Source of the DNA: Nitratidesulfovibrio termitidis HI1
GTDB lineage: Bacteria; Desulfobacterota; Desulfovibrionia; Desulfovibrionales; Desulfovibrionaceae
NCBI RefSeq assembly: GCF_000504305.1
Contig: NZ_KI632512.1
Location: 3,957,639-4,021,638 of the forward strand
Direction: 5' to 3'
Length of the DNA: 64,000 bases
Shown: one piece after another, positions 53,631-61,719 of the stretch
Numbering within the stretch: position 1 is the first letter of the stretch
Layout of the letters: each line of letters opens with the position of its first letter
Notes under the pieces: model-generated
The model's database searches: none
Seen by the model: the letters and a program-made list of their open reading frames with translations, nothing else
Told to the model about the DNA's origin: nothing
Made by a program: the position numbers and the translations under genes

Positions 53631-55294
53631 TCGTTTGTGCAGACGGCGCGGATGCGCAGGGACGAGCGCACGTCAATGTCGAGTTGTCCCGCCTCGCGGG
53701 GGGTGTCGTCCACTTCCCAGTGCAGCAGCCTGGCGCAGCCTTCGGCGGGGGGCGCCACGGTGATCCGTTGTCCCTCGAAGTAGCGCCCGGTGTAGTCGGT
53801 GTAGCCGGGTTCGCCGTCAATGCGCATCGGGCCGGGTGCGCTTACCTGCACCGTGTGCCAGCGGGGCGCCTTGAGGTCGCGCACGGTTTCCTCCAGCACT
53901 TCGTCGGCCCGGTTGGCCAGCATCCGGCGGGCCAGGGCCTCGTCGAACATGGTGTTCCCGGCCTGGCGGTCCAGGGCTTCGTACCGGGCAAACAGCCGTT
54001 CGCGCGCCGCGTCGTTCAGGGTGTGGTTCAGCGCATGGGTGACGAAATGCAGGAAGAAGTCGCGGAATTCCGGCGATTCTTTCCACAGCCGCAAGAACAG
54101 GCGCATGCGCACGGCCTTCTTTTCATCCAGGGCGTATTTCCAGCCGGGGCGCTGGTCCAGCGGGCCGCCGGGGACCAGATGCTGGAAGGCCTCGTCCAGA
54201 TCCCAGGCGATGTTGGTCCAGCGCGGATCTGGCTGGTTCTTGTCCAGCAGAAAGGCGCCCTGGTCCCAGTCGGACTCGCCCAGGTACACGGCGCCGAAGA
54301 TGATGGCGCACATGCTGCGCAGGTCCATGCGGCGCTCGGCCTGCTGCATGGTCATGGGGGCGGGCAGCAGGCGGAGCCACAGGTACAGTTCGCGCAGGGC
54401 CGCGAATTCCGCCCGGTCGTTGCCCTTGCGAATGGAGTAGAGCAGGAAGTTGCCGTGTCCCAGCCTGCGTTTCCAGTGGGCTTCGGCGATGTGCTCGCTG
54501 ACCATGGAAAGCCCCATGTCCTTGCCGTTCACCGAGAACACGGCGGGCACGAACCGGGGCGTTTCCGCGCCCAGCATGCCCATGATGTCCAGCCCCAGCA
54601 TGTTGATGAAGCCGGGGATGGTGGTTTTTTCCTTGCGCAGCACCAGGCGTTTCAGCGTGCCTTCCGCGTCGTGGAAGAACAGGTCGGCTGGCTGCGTCGA
54701 TGTGCCGTAGGCATTGCGGAAATAGAGGCGATAGCCGATGCCGAGGTCGCGCGAGCCGCCGCCGTGCAGGCGAAGTCCCACGCCGGTGGCCAGGCGTTCC
54801 TGCCCGTCGCGGTAGTAGACCACGGCTGCCGGGCGTTCCCATTCCCGGCCACGTTCCTTGTGGTTGACATTGATGCCGGATTCCGGGTCGTTCAGGCTGG
54901 CGTCGTCGGTGCGCACGGCGAACACGGGCCAGCCGCTGGCCACCATGGCGGGATCCGCGTCGCGGCGGGCCTGTTCCAGCAGTTCCAGGGTGTGGGCCCT
55001 GTTTTCCGGGGCCACGGCGTGCACATCGGGCAGGCCCATTTCGGCCAGCAGTTGCCGCTTGCGGGGCGAACCCAGCGCATCCTTTCTGGTGGCCATGTCC
55101 AGCGACACGAAACGGTACTGCCGGATGGCGGACGTGCGTTCCAGCAGCAGCCCGGCGCACAGCAGGGCGGCAACGAACAGTGCCGCCGCCCATAACGAAA
55201 TGCGGGGGACGTGGCCTGGTGCGCGCGGGCCGGATGGCGGCGCGGTGCCGCCCCCCTGTGGCGGGCTACTGGGCGGCGTGGTCGAAATAGACAT
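53627..55294 (-). CDS. CotH kinase-family protein
   Basis: A 555-residue CotH-type protein. After a short Pro/Ser-rich cytoplasmic start there is one transmembrane anchor (about 35-52, ISLWAAALFVAALLCAGLLL), so the body should face the periplasm. The kinase core includes GVGLRLHGGGSRDLG, LKRLVLRKEK (presumed ATP Lys), FGAVYLGESDWDQGAFLLD and TNIAWDLDEAFQHL; the acidic residues in SDWDQ and WDLDEA match catalytic and metal positions of CotH. CotH phosphorylates serines of spore-coat proteins in Bacillus; Gram-negative targets are unknown. A C-terminal beta domain (about 480-555) follows. The start overlaps the DUF4956 gene by 29 bases; TTG 55315 is an alternative. Confidence 0.88.
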   Translation of the reverse strand: MSISTTPPSSPPQGGGTAPPSGPRAPGHVPRISLWAAALFVAALLCAGLLLERTSAIRQYRFVSLDMATRKDALGSPRKRQLLAEMGLPDVHAVAPENRAHTLELLEQARRDADPAMVASGWPVFAVRTDDASLNDPESGINVNHKERGREWERPAAVVYYRDGQERLATGVGLRLHGGGSRDLGIGYRLYFRNAYGTSTQPADLFFHDAEGTLKRLVLRKEKTTIPGFINMLGLDIMGMLGAETPRFVPAVFSVNGKDMGLSMVSEHIAEAHWKRRLGHGNFLLYSIRKGNDRAEFAALRELYLWLRLLPAPMTMQQAERRMDLRSMCAIIFGAVYLGESDWDQGAFLLDKNQPDPRWTNIAWDLDEAFQHLVPGGPLDQRPGWKYALDEKKAVRMRLFLRLWKESPEFRDFFLHFVTHALNHTLNDAARERLFARYEALDRQAGNTMFDEALARRMLANRADEVLEETVRDLKAPRWHTVQVSAPGPMRIDGEPGYTDYTGRYFEGQRITVAPPAEGCARLLHWEVDDTPREAGQLDIDVRSSLRIRAVCTND

Positions 55295-55988
55295 TGATTT
55301 CGGCGCCGGGGGCAAGCCCGTCGGTCAGTGCGGTCAGGCGCTGCACCAGGGTTTCGTCGGAGCGGGCGAAGGTGGCGATGACGGTGCGCCGCGCGCCGTC
55401 GCCCGAAATGCTGGCCACGCTCAGTTCCGGCAGGGTGTCGCGCAGGGCTGGCAGCAAGGCCGCATCGGCCTCGCGTTCGGATGCCGGGTAGGAGATGACG
55501 GCCGTGCCGCTGCGCCGGGCCACGCGGCCCCGCCGGAAGCGGTGCGCCACCGCCAGTCCGGCCGTGACCACGCCCAGGAACAGCGCCAGGATGACGATGT
55601 TCAGGGTGGCGCAGCAGATGGCCGTGGCGATGTTCACCATGATGAAGCCTACCTCTTCCGGTTCCTTGATGGGGGTACGGAAGCGGATGATGGACAGCGC
55701 GCCCAAAAGGCCCAGGGACAGCGGCAGCGAGAACTGCACGCAGATGAAGATGGCGGTGATGGACGGCCCCAGCAGCAGGAAGCTGCGGTGCACCAGGCTG
55801 CCCGTGCCCCGGCTTTCATAGAAGCGGGAGTAGAGCAGCGCGGTGTACTGGGAGGTGAGCAGGGAGATGAGCAGGGCCAGCAGGAAGGTGCCCGCCCCGA
55901 TGTCTGCCGCCTGCTTGGAACCGAAGCCGGTCACGGCGACCAGCGCCTGGTAGGAACTGCCGAGAACGTCGAAGAGTGATTCAACCAT
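55266..55988 (-). CDS. DUF4956 membrane protein
   Basis: A 240-residue integral membrane protein with about four helices (GTFLLALLISLLTSQYTALLY, SFLLLGPSITAIFICVQFSL, GLLGALSIIRFRTPIKEPEE, IATAICCATLNIVILALFLG). It ends in a soluble ferredoxin-like domain (about 165-240, GTAVISYPASEREADAALLP...). SIIRFRTPIKEPEEVGFI is the family fingerprint. DUF4956 has no proven function but is repeatedly found beside VTC and CotH genes, as here. It overlaps cotH. Confidence 0.9.
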   Translation of the reverse strand: MVESLFDVLGSSYQALVAVTGFGSKQAADIGAGTFLLALLISLLTSQYTALLYSRFYESRGTGSLVHRSFLLLGPSITAIFICVQFSLPLSLGLLGALSIIRFRTPIKEPEEVGFIMVNIATAICCATLNIVILALFLGVVTAGLAVAHRFRRGRVARRSGTAVISYPASEREADAALLPALRDTLPELSVASISGDGARRTVIATFARSDETLVQRLTALTDGLAPGAEINVYFDHAAQ

Positions 55989-56105
55989 GGGAATGACGAC
56001 CTTGCATGGGTAGTGTGTCCGGGGGATGTATCAGGGCAGGGCGGACCGCACGCGTGCCCGCCGGTTGGATGTCCTGGTGGCTGCCAGCCGGGAGTCGGCC
56101 GGGCG

Positions 56106-56837
56106 TCAGGCGCGATGCGGGGGCGGAGCCGCCGGGGCGAAGCAGGTATACCCGCCGGGCACTCCGGTAGAACAGAACAGCATGTCGTGGCATGCAAGAT
56201 ATTTGGAAAACGTCTCCCGCCGGAAGTGAACGGTGTTCACGGCATGCAGCGAGCGCGGCATTTCGCGCAGGCTGCCTTTTACCTCCAGCACGGCCACGGG
56301 CAGGGGCGTGGGATTGTGCCGGGCGATGAAGGCCGGATTGGTGCGGGGCACGTGAATGCCCGTGTCCACGGCGATGCGCGCCCCGGTGGTCGGATCGATG
56401 AAGCGGTGGCGGGTGTAGCGCAGGATGAACAGGGGAAAGAGAGGGCGGGGGAAGGGAATGCCCGCTTCCGCCAGATGTTCCGGCAGGCGGCACAGCAAGG
56501 GGTCCGTCAACGGGGTGTTCCACAGGGTGTCCCCGTCCAGGGGCAGCAGCACGCGGGCCTTGTCGCGCGCGGCGCCTTCCTTGCGCTTGGCCTCCAGGAA
56601 CACGGCGCGCTCCATCGCCGTTCCCCGCACGGCGCCGTACCAGCGGCAGCGTATCTTGGTCTTCAGATAGTCGCTGTTGCGCTTTTCTTCCAGCAGGGCG
56701 CGCGCGGGCGTGTCGTAGTAGAGTGAAAAGACGTCCGCCGCCGGAAACGCGGGGTCGGGACGGCACACCGCACCCAGCAGGTCCACGACCGCAGGGGCGA
56801 AGGCAGGGGCGAAGGTGTATTTTATCTCGTTGCTCAC
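56106..56837 (-). CDS. VTC-domain polyphosphate polymerase-like protein
   Basis: A 243-residue VTC-domain protein, related to the catalytic tunnel of yeast Vtc4, which makes polyphosphate from ATP. Tunnel-fold strands are visible in order: NEIKYTFAP, VFSLYYDTPARALLEEKR, LKTKIRCRWYG, AVFLEAKRKEGAARDKARV, LRYTRHRFIDPTTGARIAVDTG and LPVAVLEVKGSLREMP, rich in the basic and acidic residues that bind nucleotide and metal. GTG at 56837 is the likely start (VSNEIKYTF); upstream sequence is not family-like. The SPX and membrane domains of eukaryotic VTC are absent. DUF4956 follows after 117 bases. Confidence 0.88.
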   Translation of the reverse strand: MSNEIKYTFAPAFAPAVVDLLGAVCRPDPAFPAADVFSLYYDTPARALLEEKRNSDYLKTKIRCRWYGAVRGTAMERAVFLEAKRKEGAARDKARVLLPLDGDTLWNTPLTDPLLCRLPEHLAEAGIPFPRPLFPLFILRYTRHRFIDPTTGARIAVDTGIHVPRTNPAFIARHNPTPLPVAVLEVKGSLREMPRSLHAVNTVHFRRETFSKYLACHDMLFCSTGVPGGYTCFAPAAPPPHRA

Positions 56838-57065
56838 GATGGAATCCGCCACGGGTGCGAGAGGATGGTGGTTCCGGGGGGGGATGCCGGGCCCGCGCAA
56901 AGGGGCACGGCAGGCGGGCCGGAAGGTTGGCGCAGCTCCGGATGGTGACGCACTCGTGTTACGGGATATCGTGCCGAAAGTCCATTTCACCGCGCGGCGG
57001 GGACATGTGCGGTGTTCCGTCGCGGTGTGAAGGCCCATTGCATGGATGATGTGCCGAGGGGGAGG

Positions 57066-58334
57066 CTATGGCTTCTCTTGCGTCATCGCGGGCAGCGACG
57101 TGGACAGTGCGGTGAGGTGTCGCAGCAGTCGTTCGTTATCGCTGCGGCAGCGAACCTGCATTCTTATATAGCCGTTGGGCATGCCGGGTATGTTGTCGCA
57201 GGATCGTACCAGTATGCCGTGGTGCAAGAGTTCGCTACGTACCATTTCCGCCGTGACGCCGATGCGCAGCAGTTCATCGGCCAGGCGGCAGGTTACGAAG
57301 CTGGGGCCCGCATCGGTGGCCTGGGGGGCGAACACGCCCGATCGGCGCAGACCGTCGAGAAGAGCGGAACGGTCGGCACGCAGGGTGGTCAGGTGCGCCC
57401 GGTAGTCCGGCAGGGCGTGCAGAAAGCGCCTGCCCATGGCCTCGGCAAAGGGGGATACCATCCACGGCGGACGCAGGGCCTGCAGGATATCCAGCAGGTC
57501 CTTCGGCCCGGTCAGGTAGCCCAGGCGTATCCCCGTGCAGTGGAAGAATTTGGTGAAGCTGTGCAGGCACAGCAGCGTATCGCCTGTGTGGTGGGCCGGG
57601 CTGGCCACTTTAGGCTGACGGGCCTGACAGGCCGCCGCGAGGGCCGCGTGGCGGTGGGCATCGTGTTCCGGGGTGGACCACAGGAAGTCGCGGTAGGTCA
57701 GGTCGGCCAGCACGGTGCGAAAGCCCGACCGGAACAGGGCGGCCACCAGGGCGGGCAGGTCGGGCGCGGCAACCGGGCAGGGATTGCCCGGCGAGCAGAG
57801 CACCACCAGTTCATCGTCGGCATCGGCTGCGGTGCCGGGCCGGAAATCCGGCGCGGGGGCGTCCAGCGCGTGCATGGGGTGGGCATGCAGCACCCGCCAC
57901 GGTATGGCGTGGGTCTCGCAGGCGCGGGCGTATTCGGAAAAGGTGGGACCCAGCAGGGTGACCCGGCCGGGCCGCAGCACGCGCAGGATCAGCCAGATGA
58001 GTTCGGACGAGCCGTTGCCCACCATGATGTTGCCCGGGGCAAGCCCCTCGTGCGCGGCCAGTTCCTCGCGCAGGGCGGCGCTGGAACTGTCCGGATAGTG
58101 CTCGAAGGGATGGGGCAGCGTCTCGACCAGGGCGCGGGTCAATTCCAGCACATGGGCGAAGCCGTTGCTGCTGCAATCCAGGATGTGCTCCGGGGCCACG
58201 CCCAGTTCGCGGGCCACGCGGTAGATTTCGCCGCCGTGCGTACCCTGCCTCGGGGCGGAATGCGGTGCGCCATCACGGGGGGCAGCGGGGTGCGGCGCAA
58301 AGGAGGCATGAGGGGGATGTCCGGCATCAGGCAT
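57066..58334 (-). CDS. PLP-dependent aminotransferase/decarboxylase, CobD-HisC type
   Basis: A 422-residue fold-type I enzyme closest by eye to threonine-phosphate decarboxylase (CobD) and histidinol-phosphate aminotransferase. HGGEIYRVARELGVAPEHILDCSSNGF resembles the CobD N-terminus; VGNGSSELIWLILR, LCSPGNPCPVAAP and LHSFTKFFHCTGIRLGYLTGP (PLP Lys) follow. YIRMQVRCRSDNERLL carries the substrate-carboxylate Arg. The ATG overlaps the stop of the upstream glycosyltransferase by eight bases, so it belongs to the glycan operon. No cobalamin gene is nearby, so a role in making an amino-alcohol or amino group for the glycan is an inference. Confidence 0.82.
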   Translation of the reverse strand: MPDAGHPPHASFAPHPAAPRDGAPHSAPRQGTHGGEIYRVARELGVAPEHILDCSSNGFAHVLELTRALVETLPHPFEHYPDSSSAALREELAAHEGLAPGNIMVGNGSSELIWLILRVLRPGRVTLLGPTFSEYARACETHAIPWRVLHAHPMHALDAPAPDFRPGTAADADDELVVLCSPGNPCPVAAPDLPALVAALFRSGFRTVLADLTYRDFLWSTPEHDAHRHAALAAACQARQPKVASPAHHTGDTLLCLHSFTKFFHCTGIRLGYLTGPKDLLDILQALRPPWMVSPFAEAMGRRFLHALPDYRAHLTTLRADRSALLDGLRRSGVFAPQATDAGPSFVTCRLADELLRIGVTAEMVRSELLHHGILVRSCDNIPGMPNGYIRMQVRCRSDNERLLRHLTALSTSLPAMTQEKP

Positions 58335-59421
58335 CGGGCAGTCCCCGGCGTTGCAGCAGCGTGCGGTACAATGCCTCGTAGCGCGCGACGCGCGCATCGG
58401 TGGAAAAGTCCGGTGCGATGGCGCGGCTGGCTGCGGCCCAGGTGGCGCGTAACCCGGCATCGTCCATGACCGAGGCCAACGCGCGTGCCAGTGCGGGCAC
58501 GTCGCCGGGCGGCGCCAGCAGGCCGTTGCCCCGCACCAGTTCGGGTACGCCGCCCACCTGCGAGGCAATGACCGGCAGGCCGGAGCAGATGGCCTCCAGC
58601 AGGGTGTTGGGCATGGATTCGGACAGCGAGGGCAGCACGAAGGCGTCGAGCAGCTGCAGATAGTCGGCCACGCAGTTGCTGTGCTTCACCAGCCGGACGC
58701 GGCCCGTGATGCCCAGTTCCGTGCACAGCGGCTGCCACCGGCCAGGGGTGACCCCCACCACGATCAGATGCGGGCCGCCGTCCTGACGGTTGTTCGGGCC
58801 GCAGGCCAGGGCAAAGGCCCGCAGCAGCGGGTCCACGCCCTTCACCTCCTTGTCCCCGGCCACGCATCCCAGCAATGTGGAGCCTGCGGGCAGATCCAGT
58901 TCCGCGCGCACGGCGTCCGCAGCGCGCCCGGGCATCAGCCGCACGGCGGGAATGCCGTTGTGGATGACCGCAAGGCGACGTTCCCCCACGCCCATGCCGC
59001 GCAGTACCTTGGCGCAGGCGTGCGAATTGGCCACGAAGGCATCCAGCCCCGGTGACCAGTAGGTCAGCGGGTTGCCGGGGCGGTAGACCACCCCCCGGTA
59101 GCCCACGCAGACCACGCCGCGCCGCCGCCAGAACAGCCCGTGCCAGGCCAGGCGCTTCACCGCCTTGTTGTGGAAGGCCTGCACGATGCAGGGGCCCTGG
59201 CCCGGCGCGGGCATGGCCGCCTCCAGCGTGGCCTTCCACCTGCCGGGTGCTTCGGGCAGATCGGCCCAGGGCATGGTGTCCGACAGGGTACGCAGCGTGG
59301 AGTTGGGCGGGGTGAAGACAGTAACCTGGTGGCCGTGTTCCAGCAGCCCTTCGGCAAGGTACAGGGCCTGGCGGGCGCCGCCGCTGCGGGTGGAAGACGA
59401 GGTGACGAGCAGTATGCGCAT
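58327..59421 (-). CDS. glycosyltransferase, GT4-like
   Basis: A 364-residue GT-B glycosyltransferase. MRILLVTSSSTRSGGARQALYLAEGLLEHGHQVTVFTPP is a typical N-terminal nucleotide-fold start; the C-terminal half has LLGCVAGDKEVKGVDPLLRAF, LLDAFVLPSLSESMPNTLLEAICSGLPVIAS and VGGVPELV, the donor-binding EX7E-like region. The acceptor and sugar are unknown. It starts directly after the preceding gene's TAA (TAAATG) and overlaps the next gene, so the three are cotranscribed. Confidence 0.9.
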   Translation of the reverse strand: MRILLVTSSSTRSGGARQALYLAEGLLEHGHQVTVFTPPNSTLRTLSDTMPWADLPEAPGRWKATLEAAMPAPGQGPCIVQAFHNKAVKRLAWHGLFWRRRGVVCVGYRGVVYRPGNPLTYWSPGLDAFVANSHACAKVLRGMGVGERRLAVIHNGIPAVRLMPGRAADAVRAELDLPAGSTLLGCVAGDKEVKGVDPLLRAFALACGPNNRQDGGPHLIVVGVTPGRWQPLCTELGITGRVRLVKHSNCVADYLQLLDAFVLPSLSESMPNTLLEAICSGLPVIASQVGGVPELVRGNGLLAPPGDVPALARALASVMDDAGLRATWAAASRAIAPDFSTDARVARYEALYRTLLQRRGLPDA

Positions 59422-60564
59422 TTACGTGCGGGGGGCGTGCTGCCGCAGCAGGTGGTGGTACAGGGCGCGGGTGCGGTCGGCCATGGCCTGGATGGAGAAG
59501 TGCGCGCGCAGCCGGGTCGGGTCGGGCCGGGGGGCGGCCAGTGCGGCGGTCAGTGCGGCGGACAGTTCCTGTGCGGGATCGCTGCCATCGGTGATGAAGT
59601 GGAATCCGTCGTACCATTCGGCCATTTCTTCCAGCGTATCGGTGCGGATGGCCACGACGGGCATGCCGAACGAGGCCGCTTCCAGCACCGCGCCGGGCAT
59701 CCCTTCGGAACCTGGAGGCGAGGTGAAGATGAACGCGTCGAAGATGTTGTAGTAGTCGCCGGGGTGCGGCGTCTCGCCGGGGCAGAACACCTTGTCGCCA
59801 ATGCCCATTTCGTGCGCCTGGCGGCACAGTCCCTCGGCCTGCCGCTGGCTGCCTCCAACGATGACGAAGACCATGTCCGGATCCTGCGCCAGGGCGCTGG
59901 CGGCAGTGGACAGAATCAGTTCCAGGCGCTTGCACCCCGTGACACGGCCCACGTTGCCGATGACGCGGACATGGGGGGGGATGCCGAGTTCCGAACGCAA
60001 CCGGGCGGCCTCCTTGCGGGGGGCCAGCGCAGAAAAGTCCACTCCATTGTGCAGCAGCTCGAACTTGGCGGCGGCAAGCGGCATCTGCGCGGCGAAGTAC
60101 CGCAGGCTTTCGCGCGAGACGTGCAGCACCCGTGTCGAAAGAATCCGGTGGATGAGCATCTCTTCGATGCGTTGCTTGGCGCGGTGGGCGGGGTTGTCGT
60201 ACCAGTGGCTTTGCAGCGTGTGGATCTGCCCGATGCGCACGGGCGTGCCCGCCAGCGCCCCGGCCAGCGCCCCGGTGACGTTGGCGGAAAAGGAGTGGTT
60301 GTGCAGTACCGAAGCACCGTGGGCGCGCAGCATCCTCGCCAGACGTGCGATGCCCGTGGGGCTCCATTTGGTGGGAATGGGCAGGTGGTGCACCCGTACG
60401 CCCCTGTCGGCCAGTTCCGGCGCAAAGGCGCCCGGCGTGCGGTAGGTGACCACATGCACTTCGAATTCATCGAGCAGCAGGGGCAGGATGGCCCGCAAGC
60501 GCGAGGCAACGCCTCCGTAGTGCAGGCTGCTGGTCAGGCGGAAGACGACTGGGCGCATGTGCAT
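59422..60564 (-). CDS. glycosyltransferase, GT4-like
   Basis: A 380-residue GT-B glycosyltransferase. RLTSSLHYGGVASRLRAILPLL begins the acceptor domain and LHNHSFSANVTGALAGALAGTPVRIGQIHT follows. The donor domain holds VIGNVGRVTGCKRLELIL, YYNIFDAFIFTSPPGSEGMPGAVLEAASFGMPVVAI. Start at 60564 or six bases later at 60558; no strong ribosome site distinguishes them. It lies 96 bases after the next upstream gene of the glycan run. Confidence 0.9.
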   Translation of the reverse strand: MHMRPVVFRLTSSLHYGGVASRLRAILPLLLDEFEVHVVTYRTPGAFAPELADRGVRVHHLPIPTKWSPTGIARLARMLRAHGASVLHNHSFSANVTGALAGALAGTPVRIGQIHTLQSHWYDNPAHRAKQRIEEMLIHRILSTRVLHVSRESLRYFAAQMPLAAAKFELLHNGVDFSALAPRKEAARLRSELGIPPHVRVIGNVGRVTGCKRLELILSTAASALAQDPDMVFVIVGGSQRQAEGLCRQAHEMGIGDKVFCPGETPHPGDYYNIFDAFIFTSPPGSEGMPGAVLEAASFGMPVVAIRTDTLEEMAEWYDGFHFITDGSDPAQELSAALTAALAAPRPDPTRLRAHFSIQAMADRTRALYHHLLRQHAPRT

Positions 60565-60660
60565 GGGGGGATGTCTTGATGGTTCTTGTGGCTGGCGGCG
60601 TGTACCCACGGTGGGCAGCGGTGCGCATTCGCAGCGCGGGTGAGGGCCGTGAGCGCGTTC

Positions 60661-61719
60661 TCAGCGGGAGGGGGCAGTCAATTCGCGCAGCCAAGCTTCC
60701 AGTTCGCGAGCCTTGCTGTCAAGCTCGCAGTGGGTGGCGCAAGCGTGGCGAGCGGCGCGCTTCAGCTGCAGCAGATCCTCGTCCGGCAGGGCCAGCGCCT
60801 TGCGCAGCATATCCGCGAATTCCGCGGGCCCGGCGGCATTGGGCAACAGCCAGGGTTCCAGTTCCGGGGTGTACACCTCGCGCACGCCGCCCACGTCGCG
60901 GGCCACGGGCAACAGCCCCTGGGCCAGAGCCTCTTGCAGGGTGTTGGGCAAGCCCTCGCGGAGCGAGGCCAGCAGGAACACGTCGGCGCGTTCCAGCAGT
61001 TCCGGCACACGGGTGGTGAAGCCGTGCCAACGGATGCGTTCGGCAATGCCCAGCGAAACGGCAAGGTCCTTCAGGTACGCTTCGTGCGAGCCGGTGCCCG
61101 CCACGTCCAGTTCGAAGGGGGTGTCCAGGCTTGCCAGGGCGCGCAGCAGCGTCTCGTGCCCCTTGTCGGGGTTCAGTTGCTGCGTGGCCACCAGCCGCCG
61201 GGGCGTGGACACGGACAGCGGTCCGGTGGCCACCCGTTTGGCCGTGAGCACCACGTGCAGGTCCTCTGCCCGCAGGTAGGGCAGGCTGGTCAGAAAACCG
61301 TCGGCTATGTACTGGCAGGAGCAGAGGAATTTCGGGGCGATCCAGGCGTGCAGCAGGCGCGTCTTGAGGCGGTGGGGGATGTCGCCGGGCAGGCCGATCT
61401 GCTGCACCACGGGAATGTTCAGCAGCCGGGCGGCAACCCCGGCGGTGGCCAGGTCCTTGCCGATGTTGGTGATCACCACGTCGGTGCGGTGTTCGCTGAA
61501 CTGGCGGCGGAACCAGGCGATGGTGGCCGGGTTCAGGTCGAATCCGAAGCTGGCGGCCACTCCATGGCCCACGCGTCGCCTGGCTTCGTCCACGAAGGCC
61601 TGCTGGCGACCGTAGACGCGCACGTCATGCCCGTAGGCAGAGAGCCGCTCGGCGAAATCGAGAATCCAGGTCTTCACTCCGCCCCATTTGCGGGTGCTGT
61701 TGACGAAGGCGATATTCAT
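60661..61719 (-). CDS. glycosyltransferase, GT4-like
   Basis: A 352-residue GT-B enzyme beginning MNIAFVNSTRKWGGVKTWILDFAERLSAYGHDV. The donor half contains VATQQLNPDKGHETLLRAL, LLERADVFLLASLREGLPNTLQEALAQGLLPVARDVGGVREV. The C-terminus is a Lys/Arg/Glu-rich helix. Its ATG overlaps the stop of the O-antigen-ligase-type gene by four bases (ATGA), implying translational coupling. Confidence 0.92.
   Translation of the reverse strand: MNIAFVNSTRKWGGVKTWILDFAERLSAYGHDVRVYGRQQAFVDEARRRVGHGVAASFGFDLNPATIAWFRRQFSEHRTDVVITNIGKDLATAGVAARLLNIPVVQQIGLPGDIPHRLKTRLLHAWIAPKFLCSCQYIADGFLTSLPYLRAEDLHVVLTAKRVATGPLSVSTPRRLVATQQLNPDKGHETLLRALASLDTPFELDVAGTGSHEAYLKDLAVSLGIAERIRWHGFTTRVPELLERADVFLLASLREGLPNTLQEALAQGLLPVARDVGGVREVYTPELEPWLLPNAAGPAEFADMLRKALALPDEDLLQLKRAARHACATHCELDSKARELEAWLRELTAPSR

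Noticed and set aside
58327-60564. 742-codon frame running through two glycosyltransferase genes
   Set aside because: It is on the same strand but out of frame with the conserved glycosyltransferase motifs, and its translation is Arg/Pro/Gly-rich shadow.
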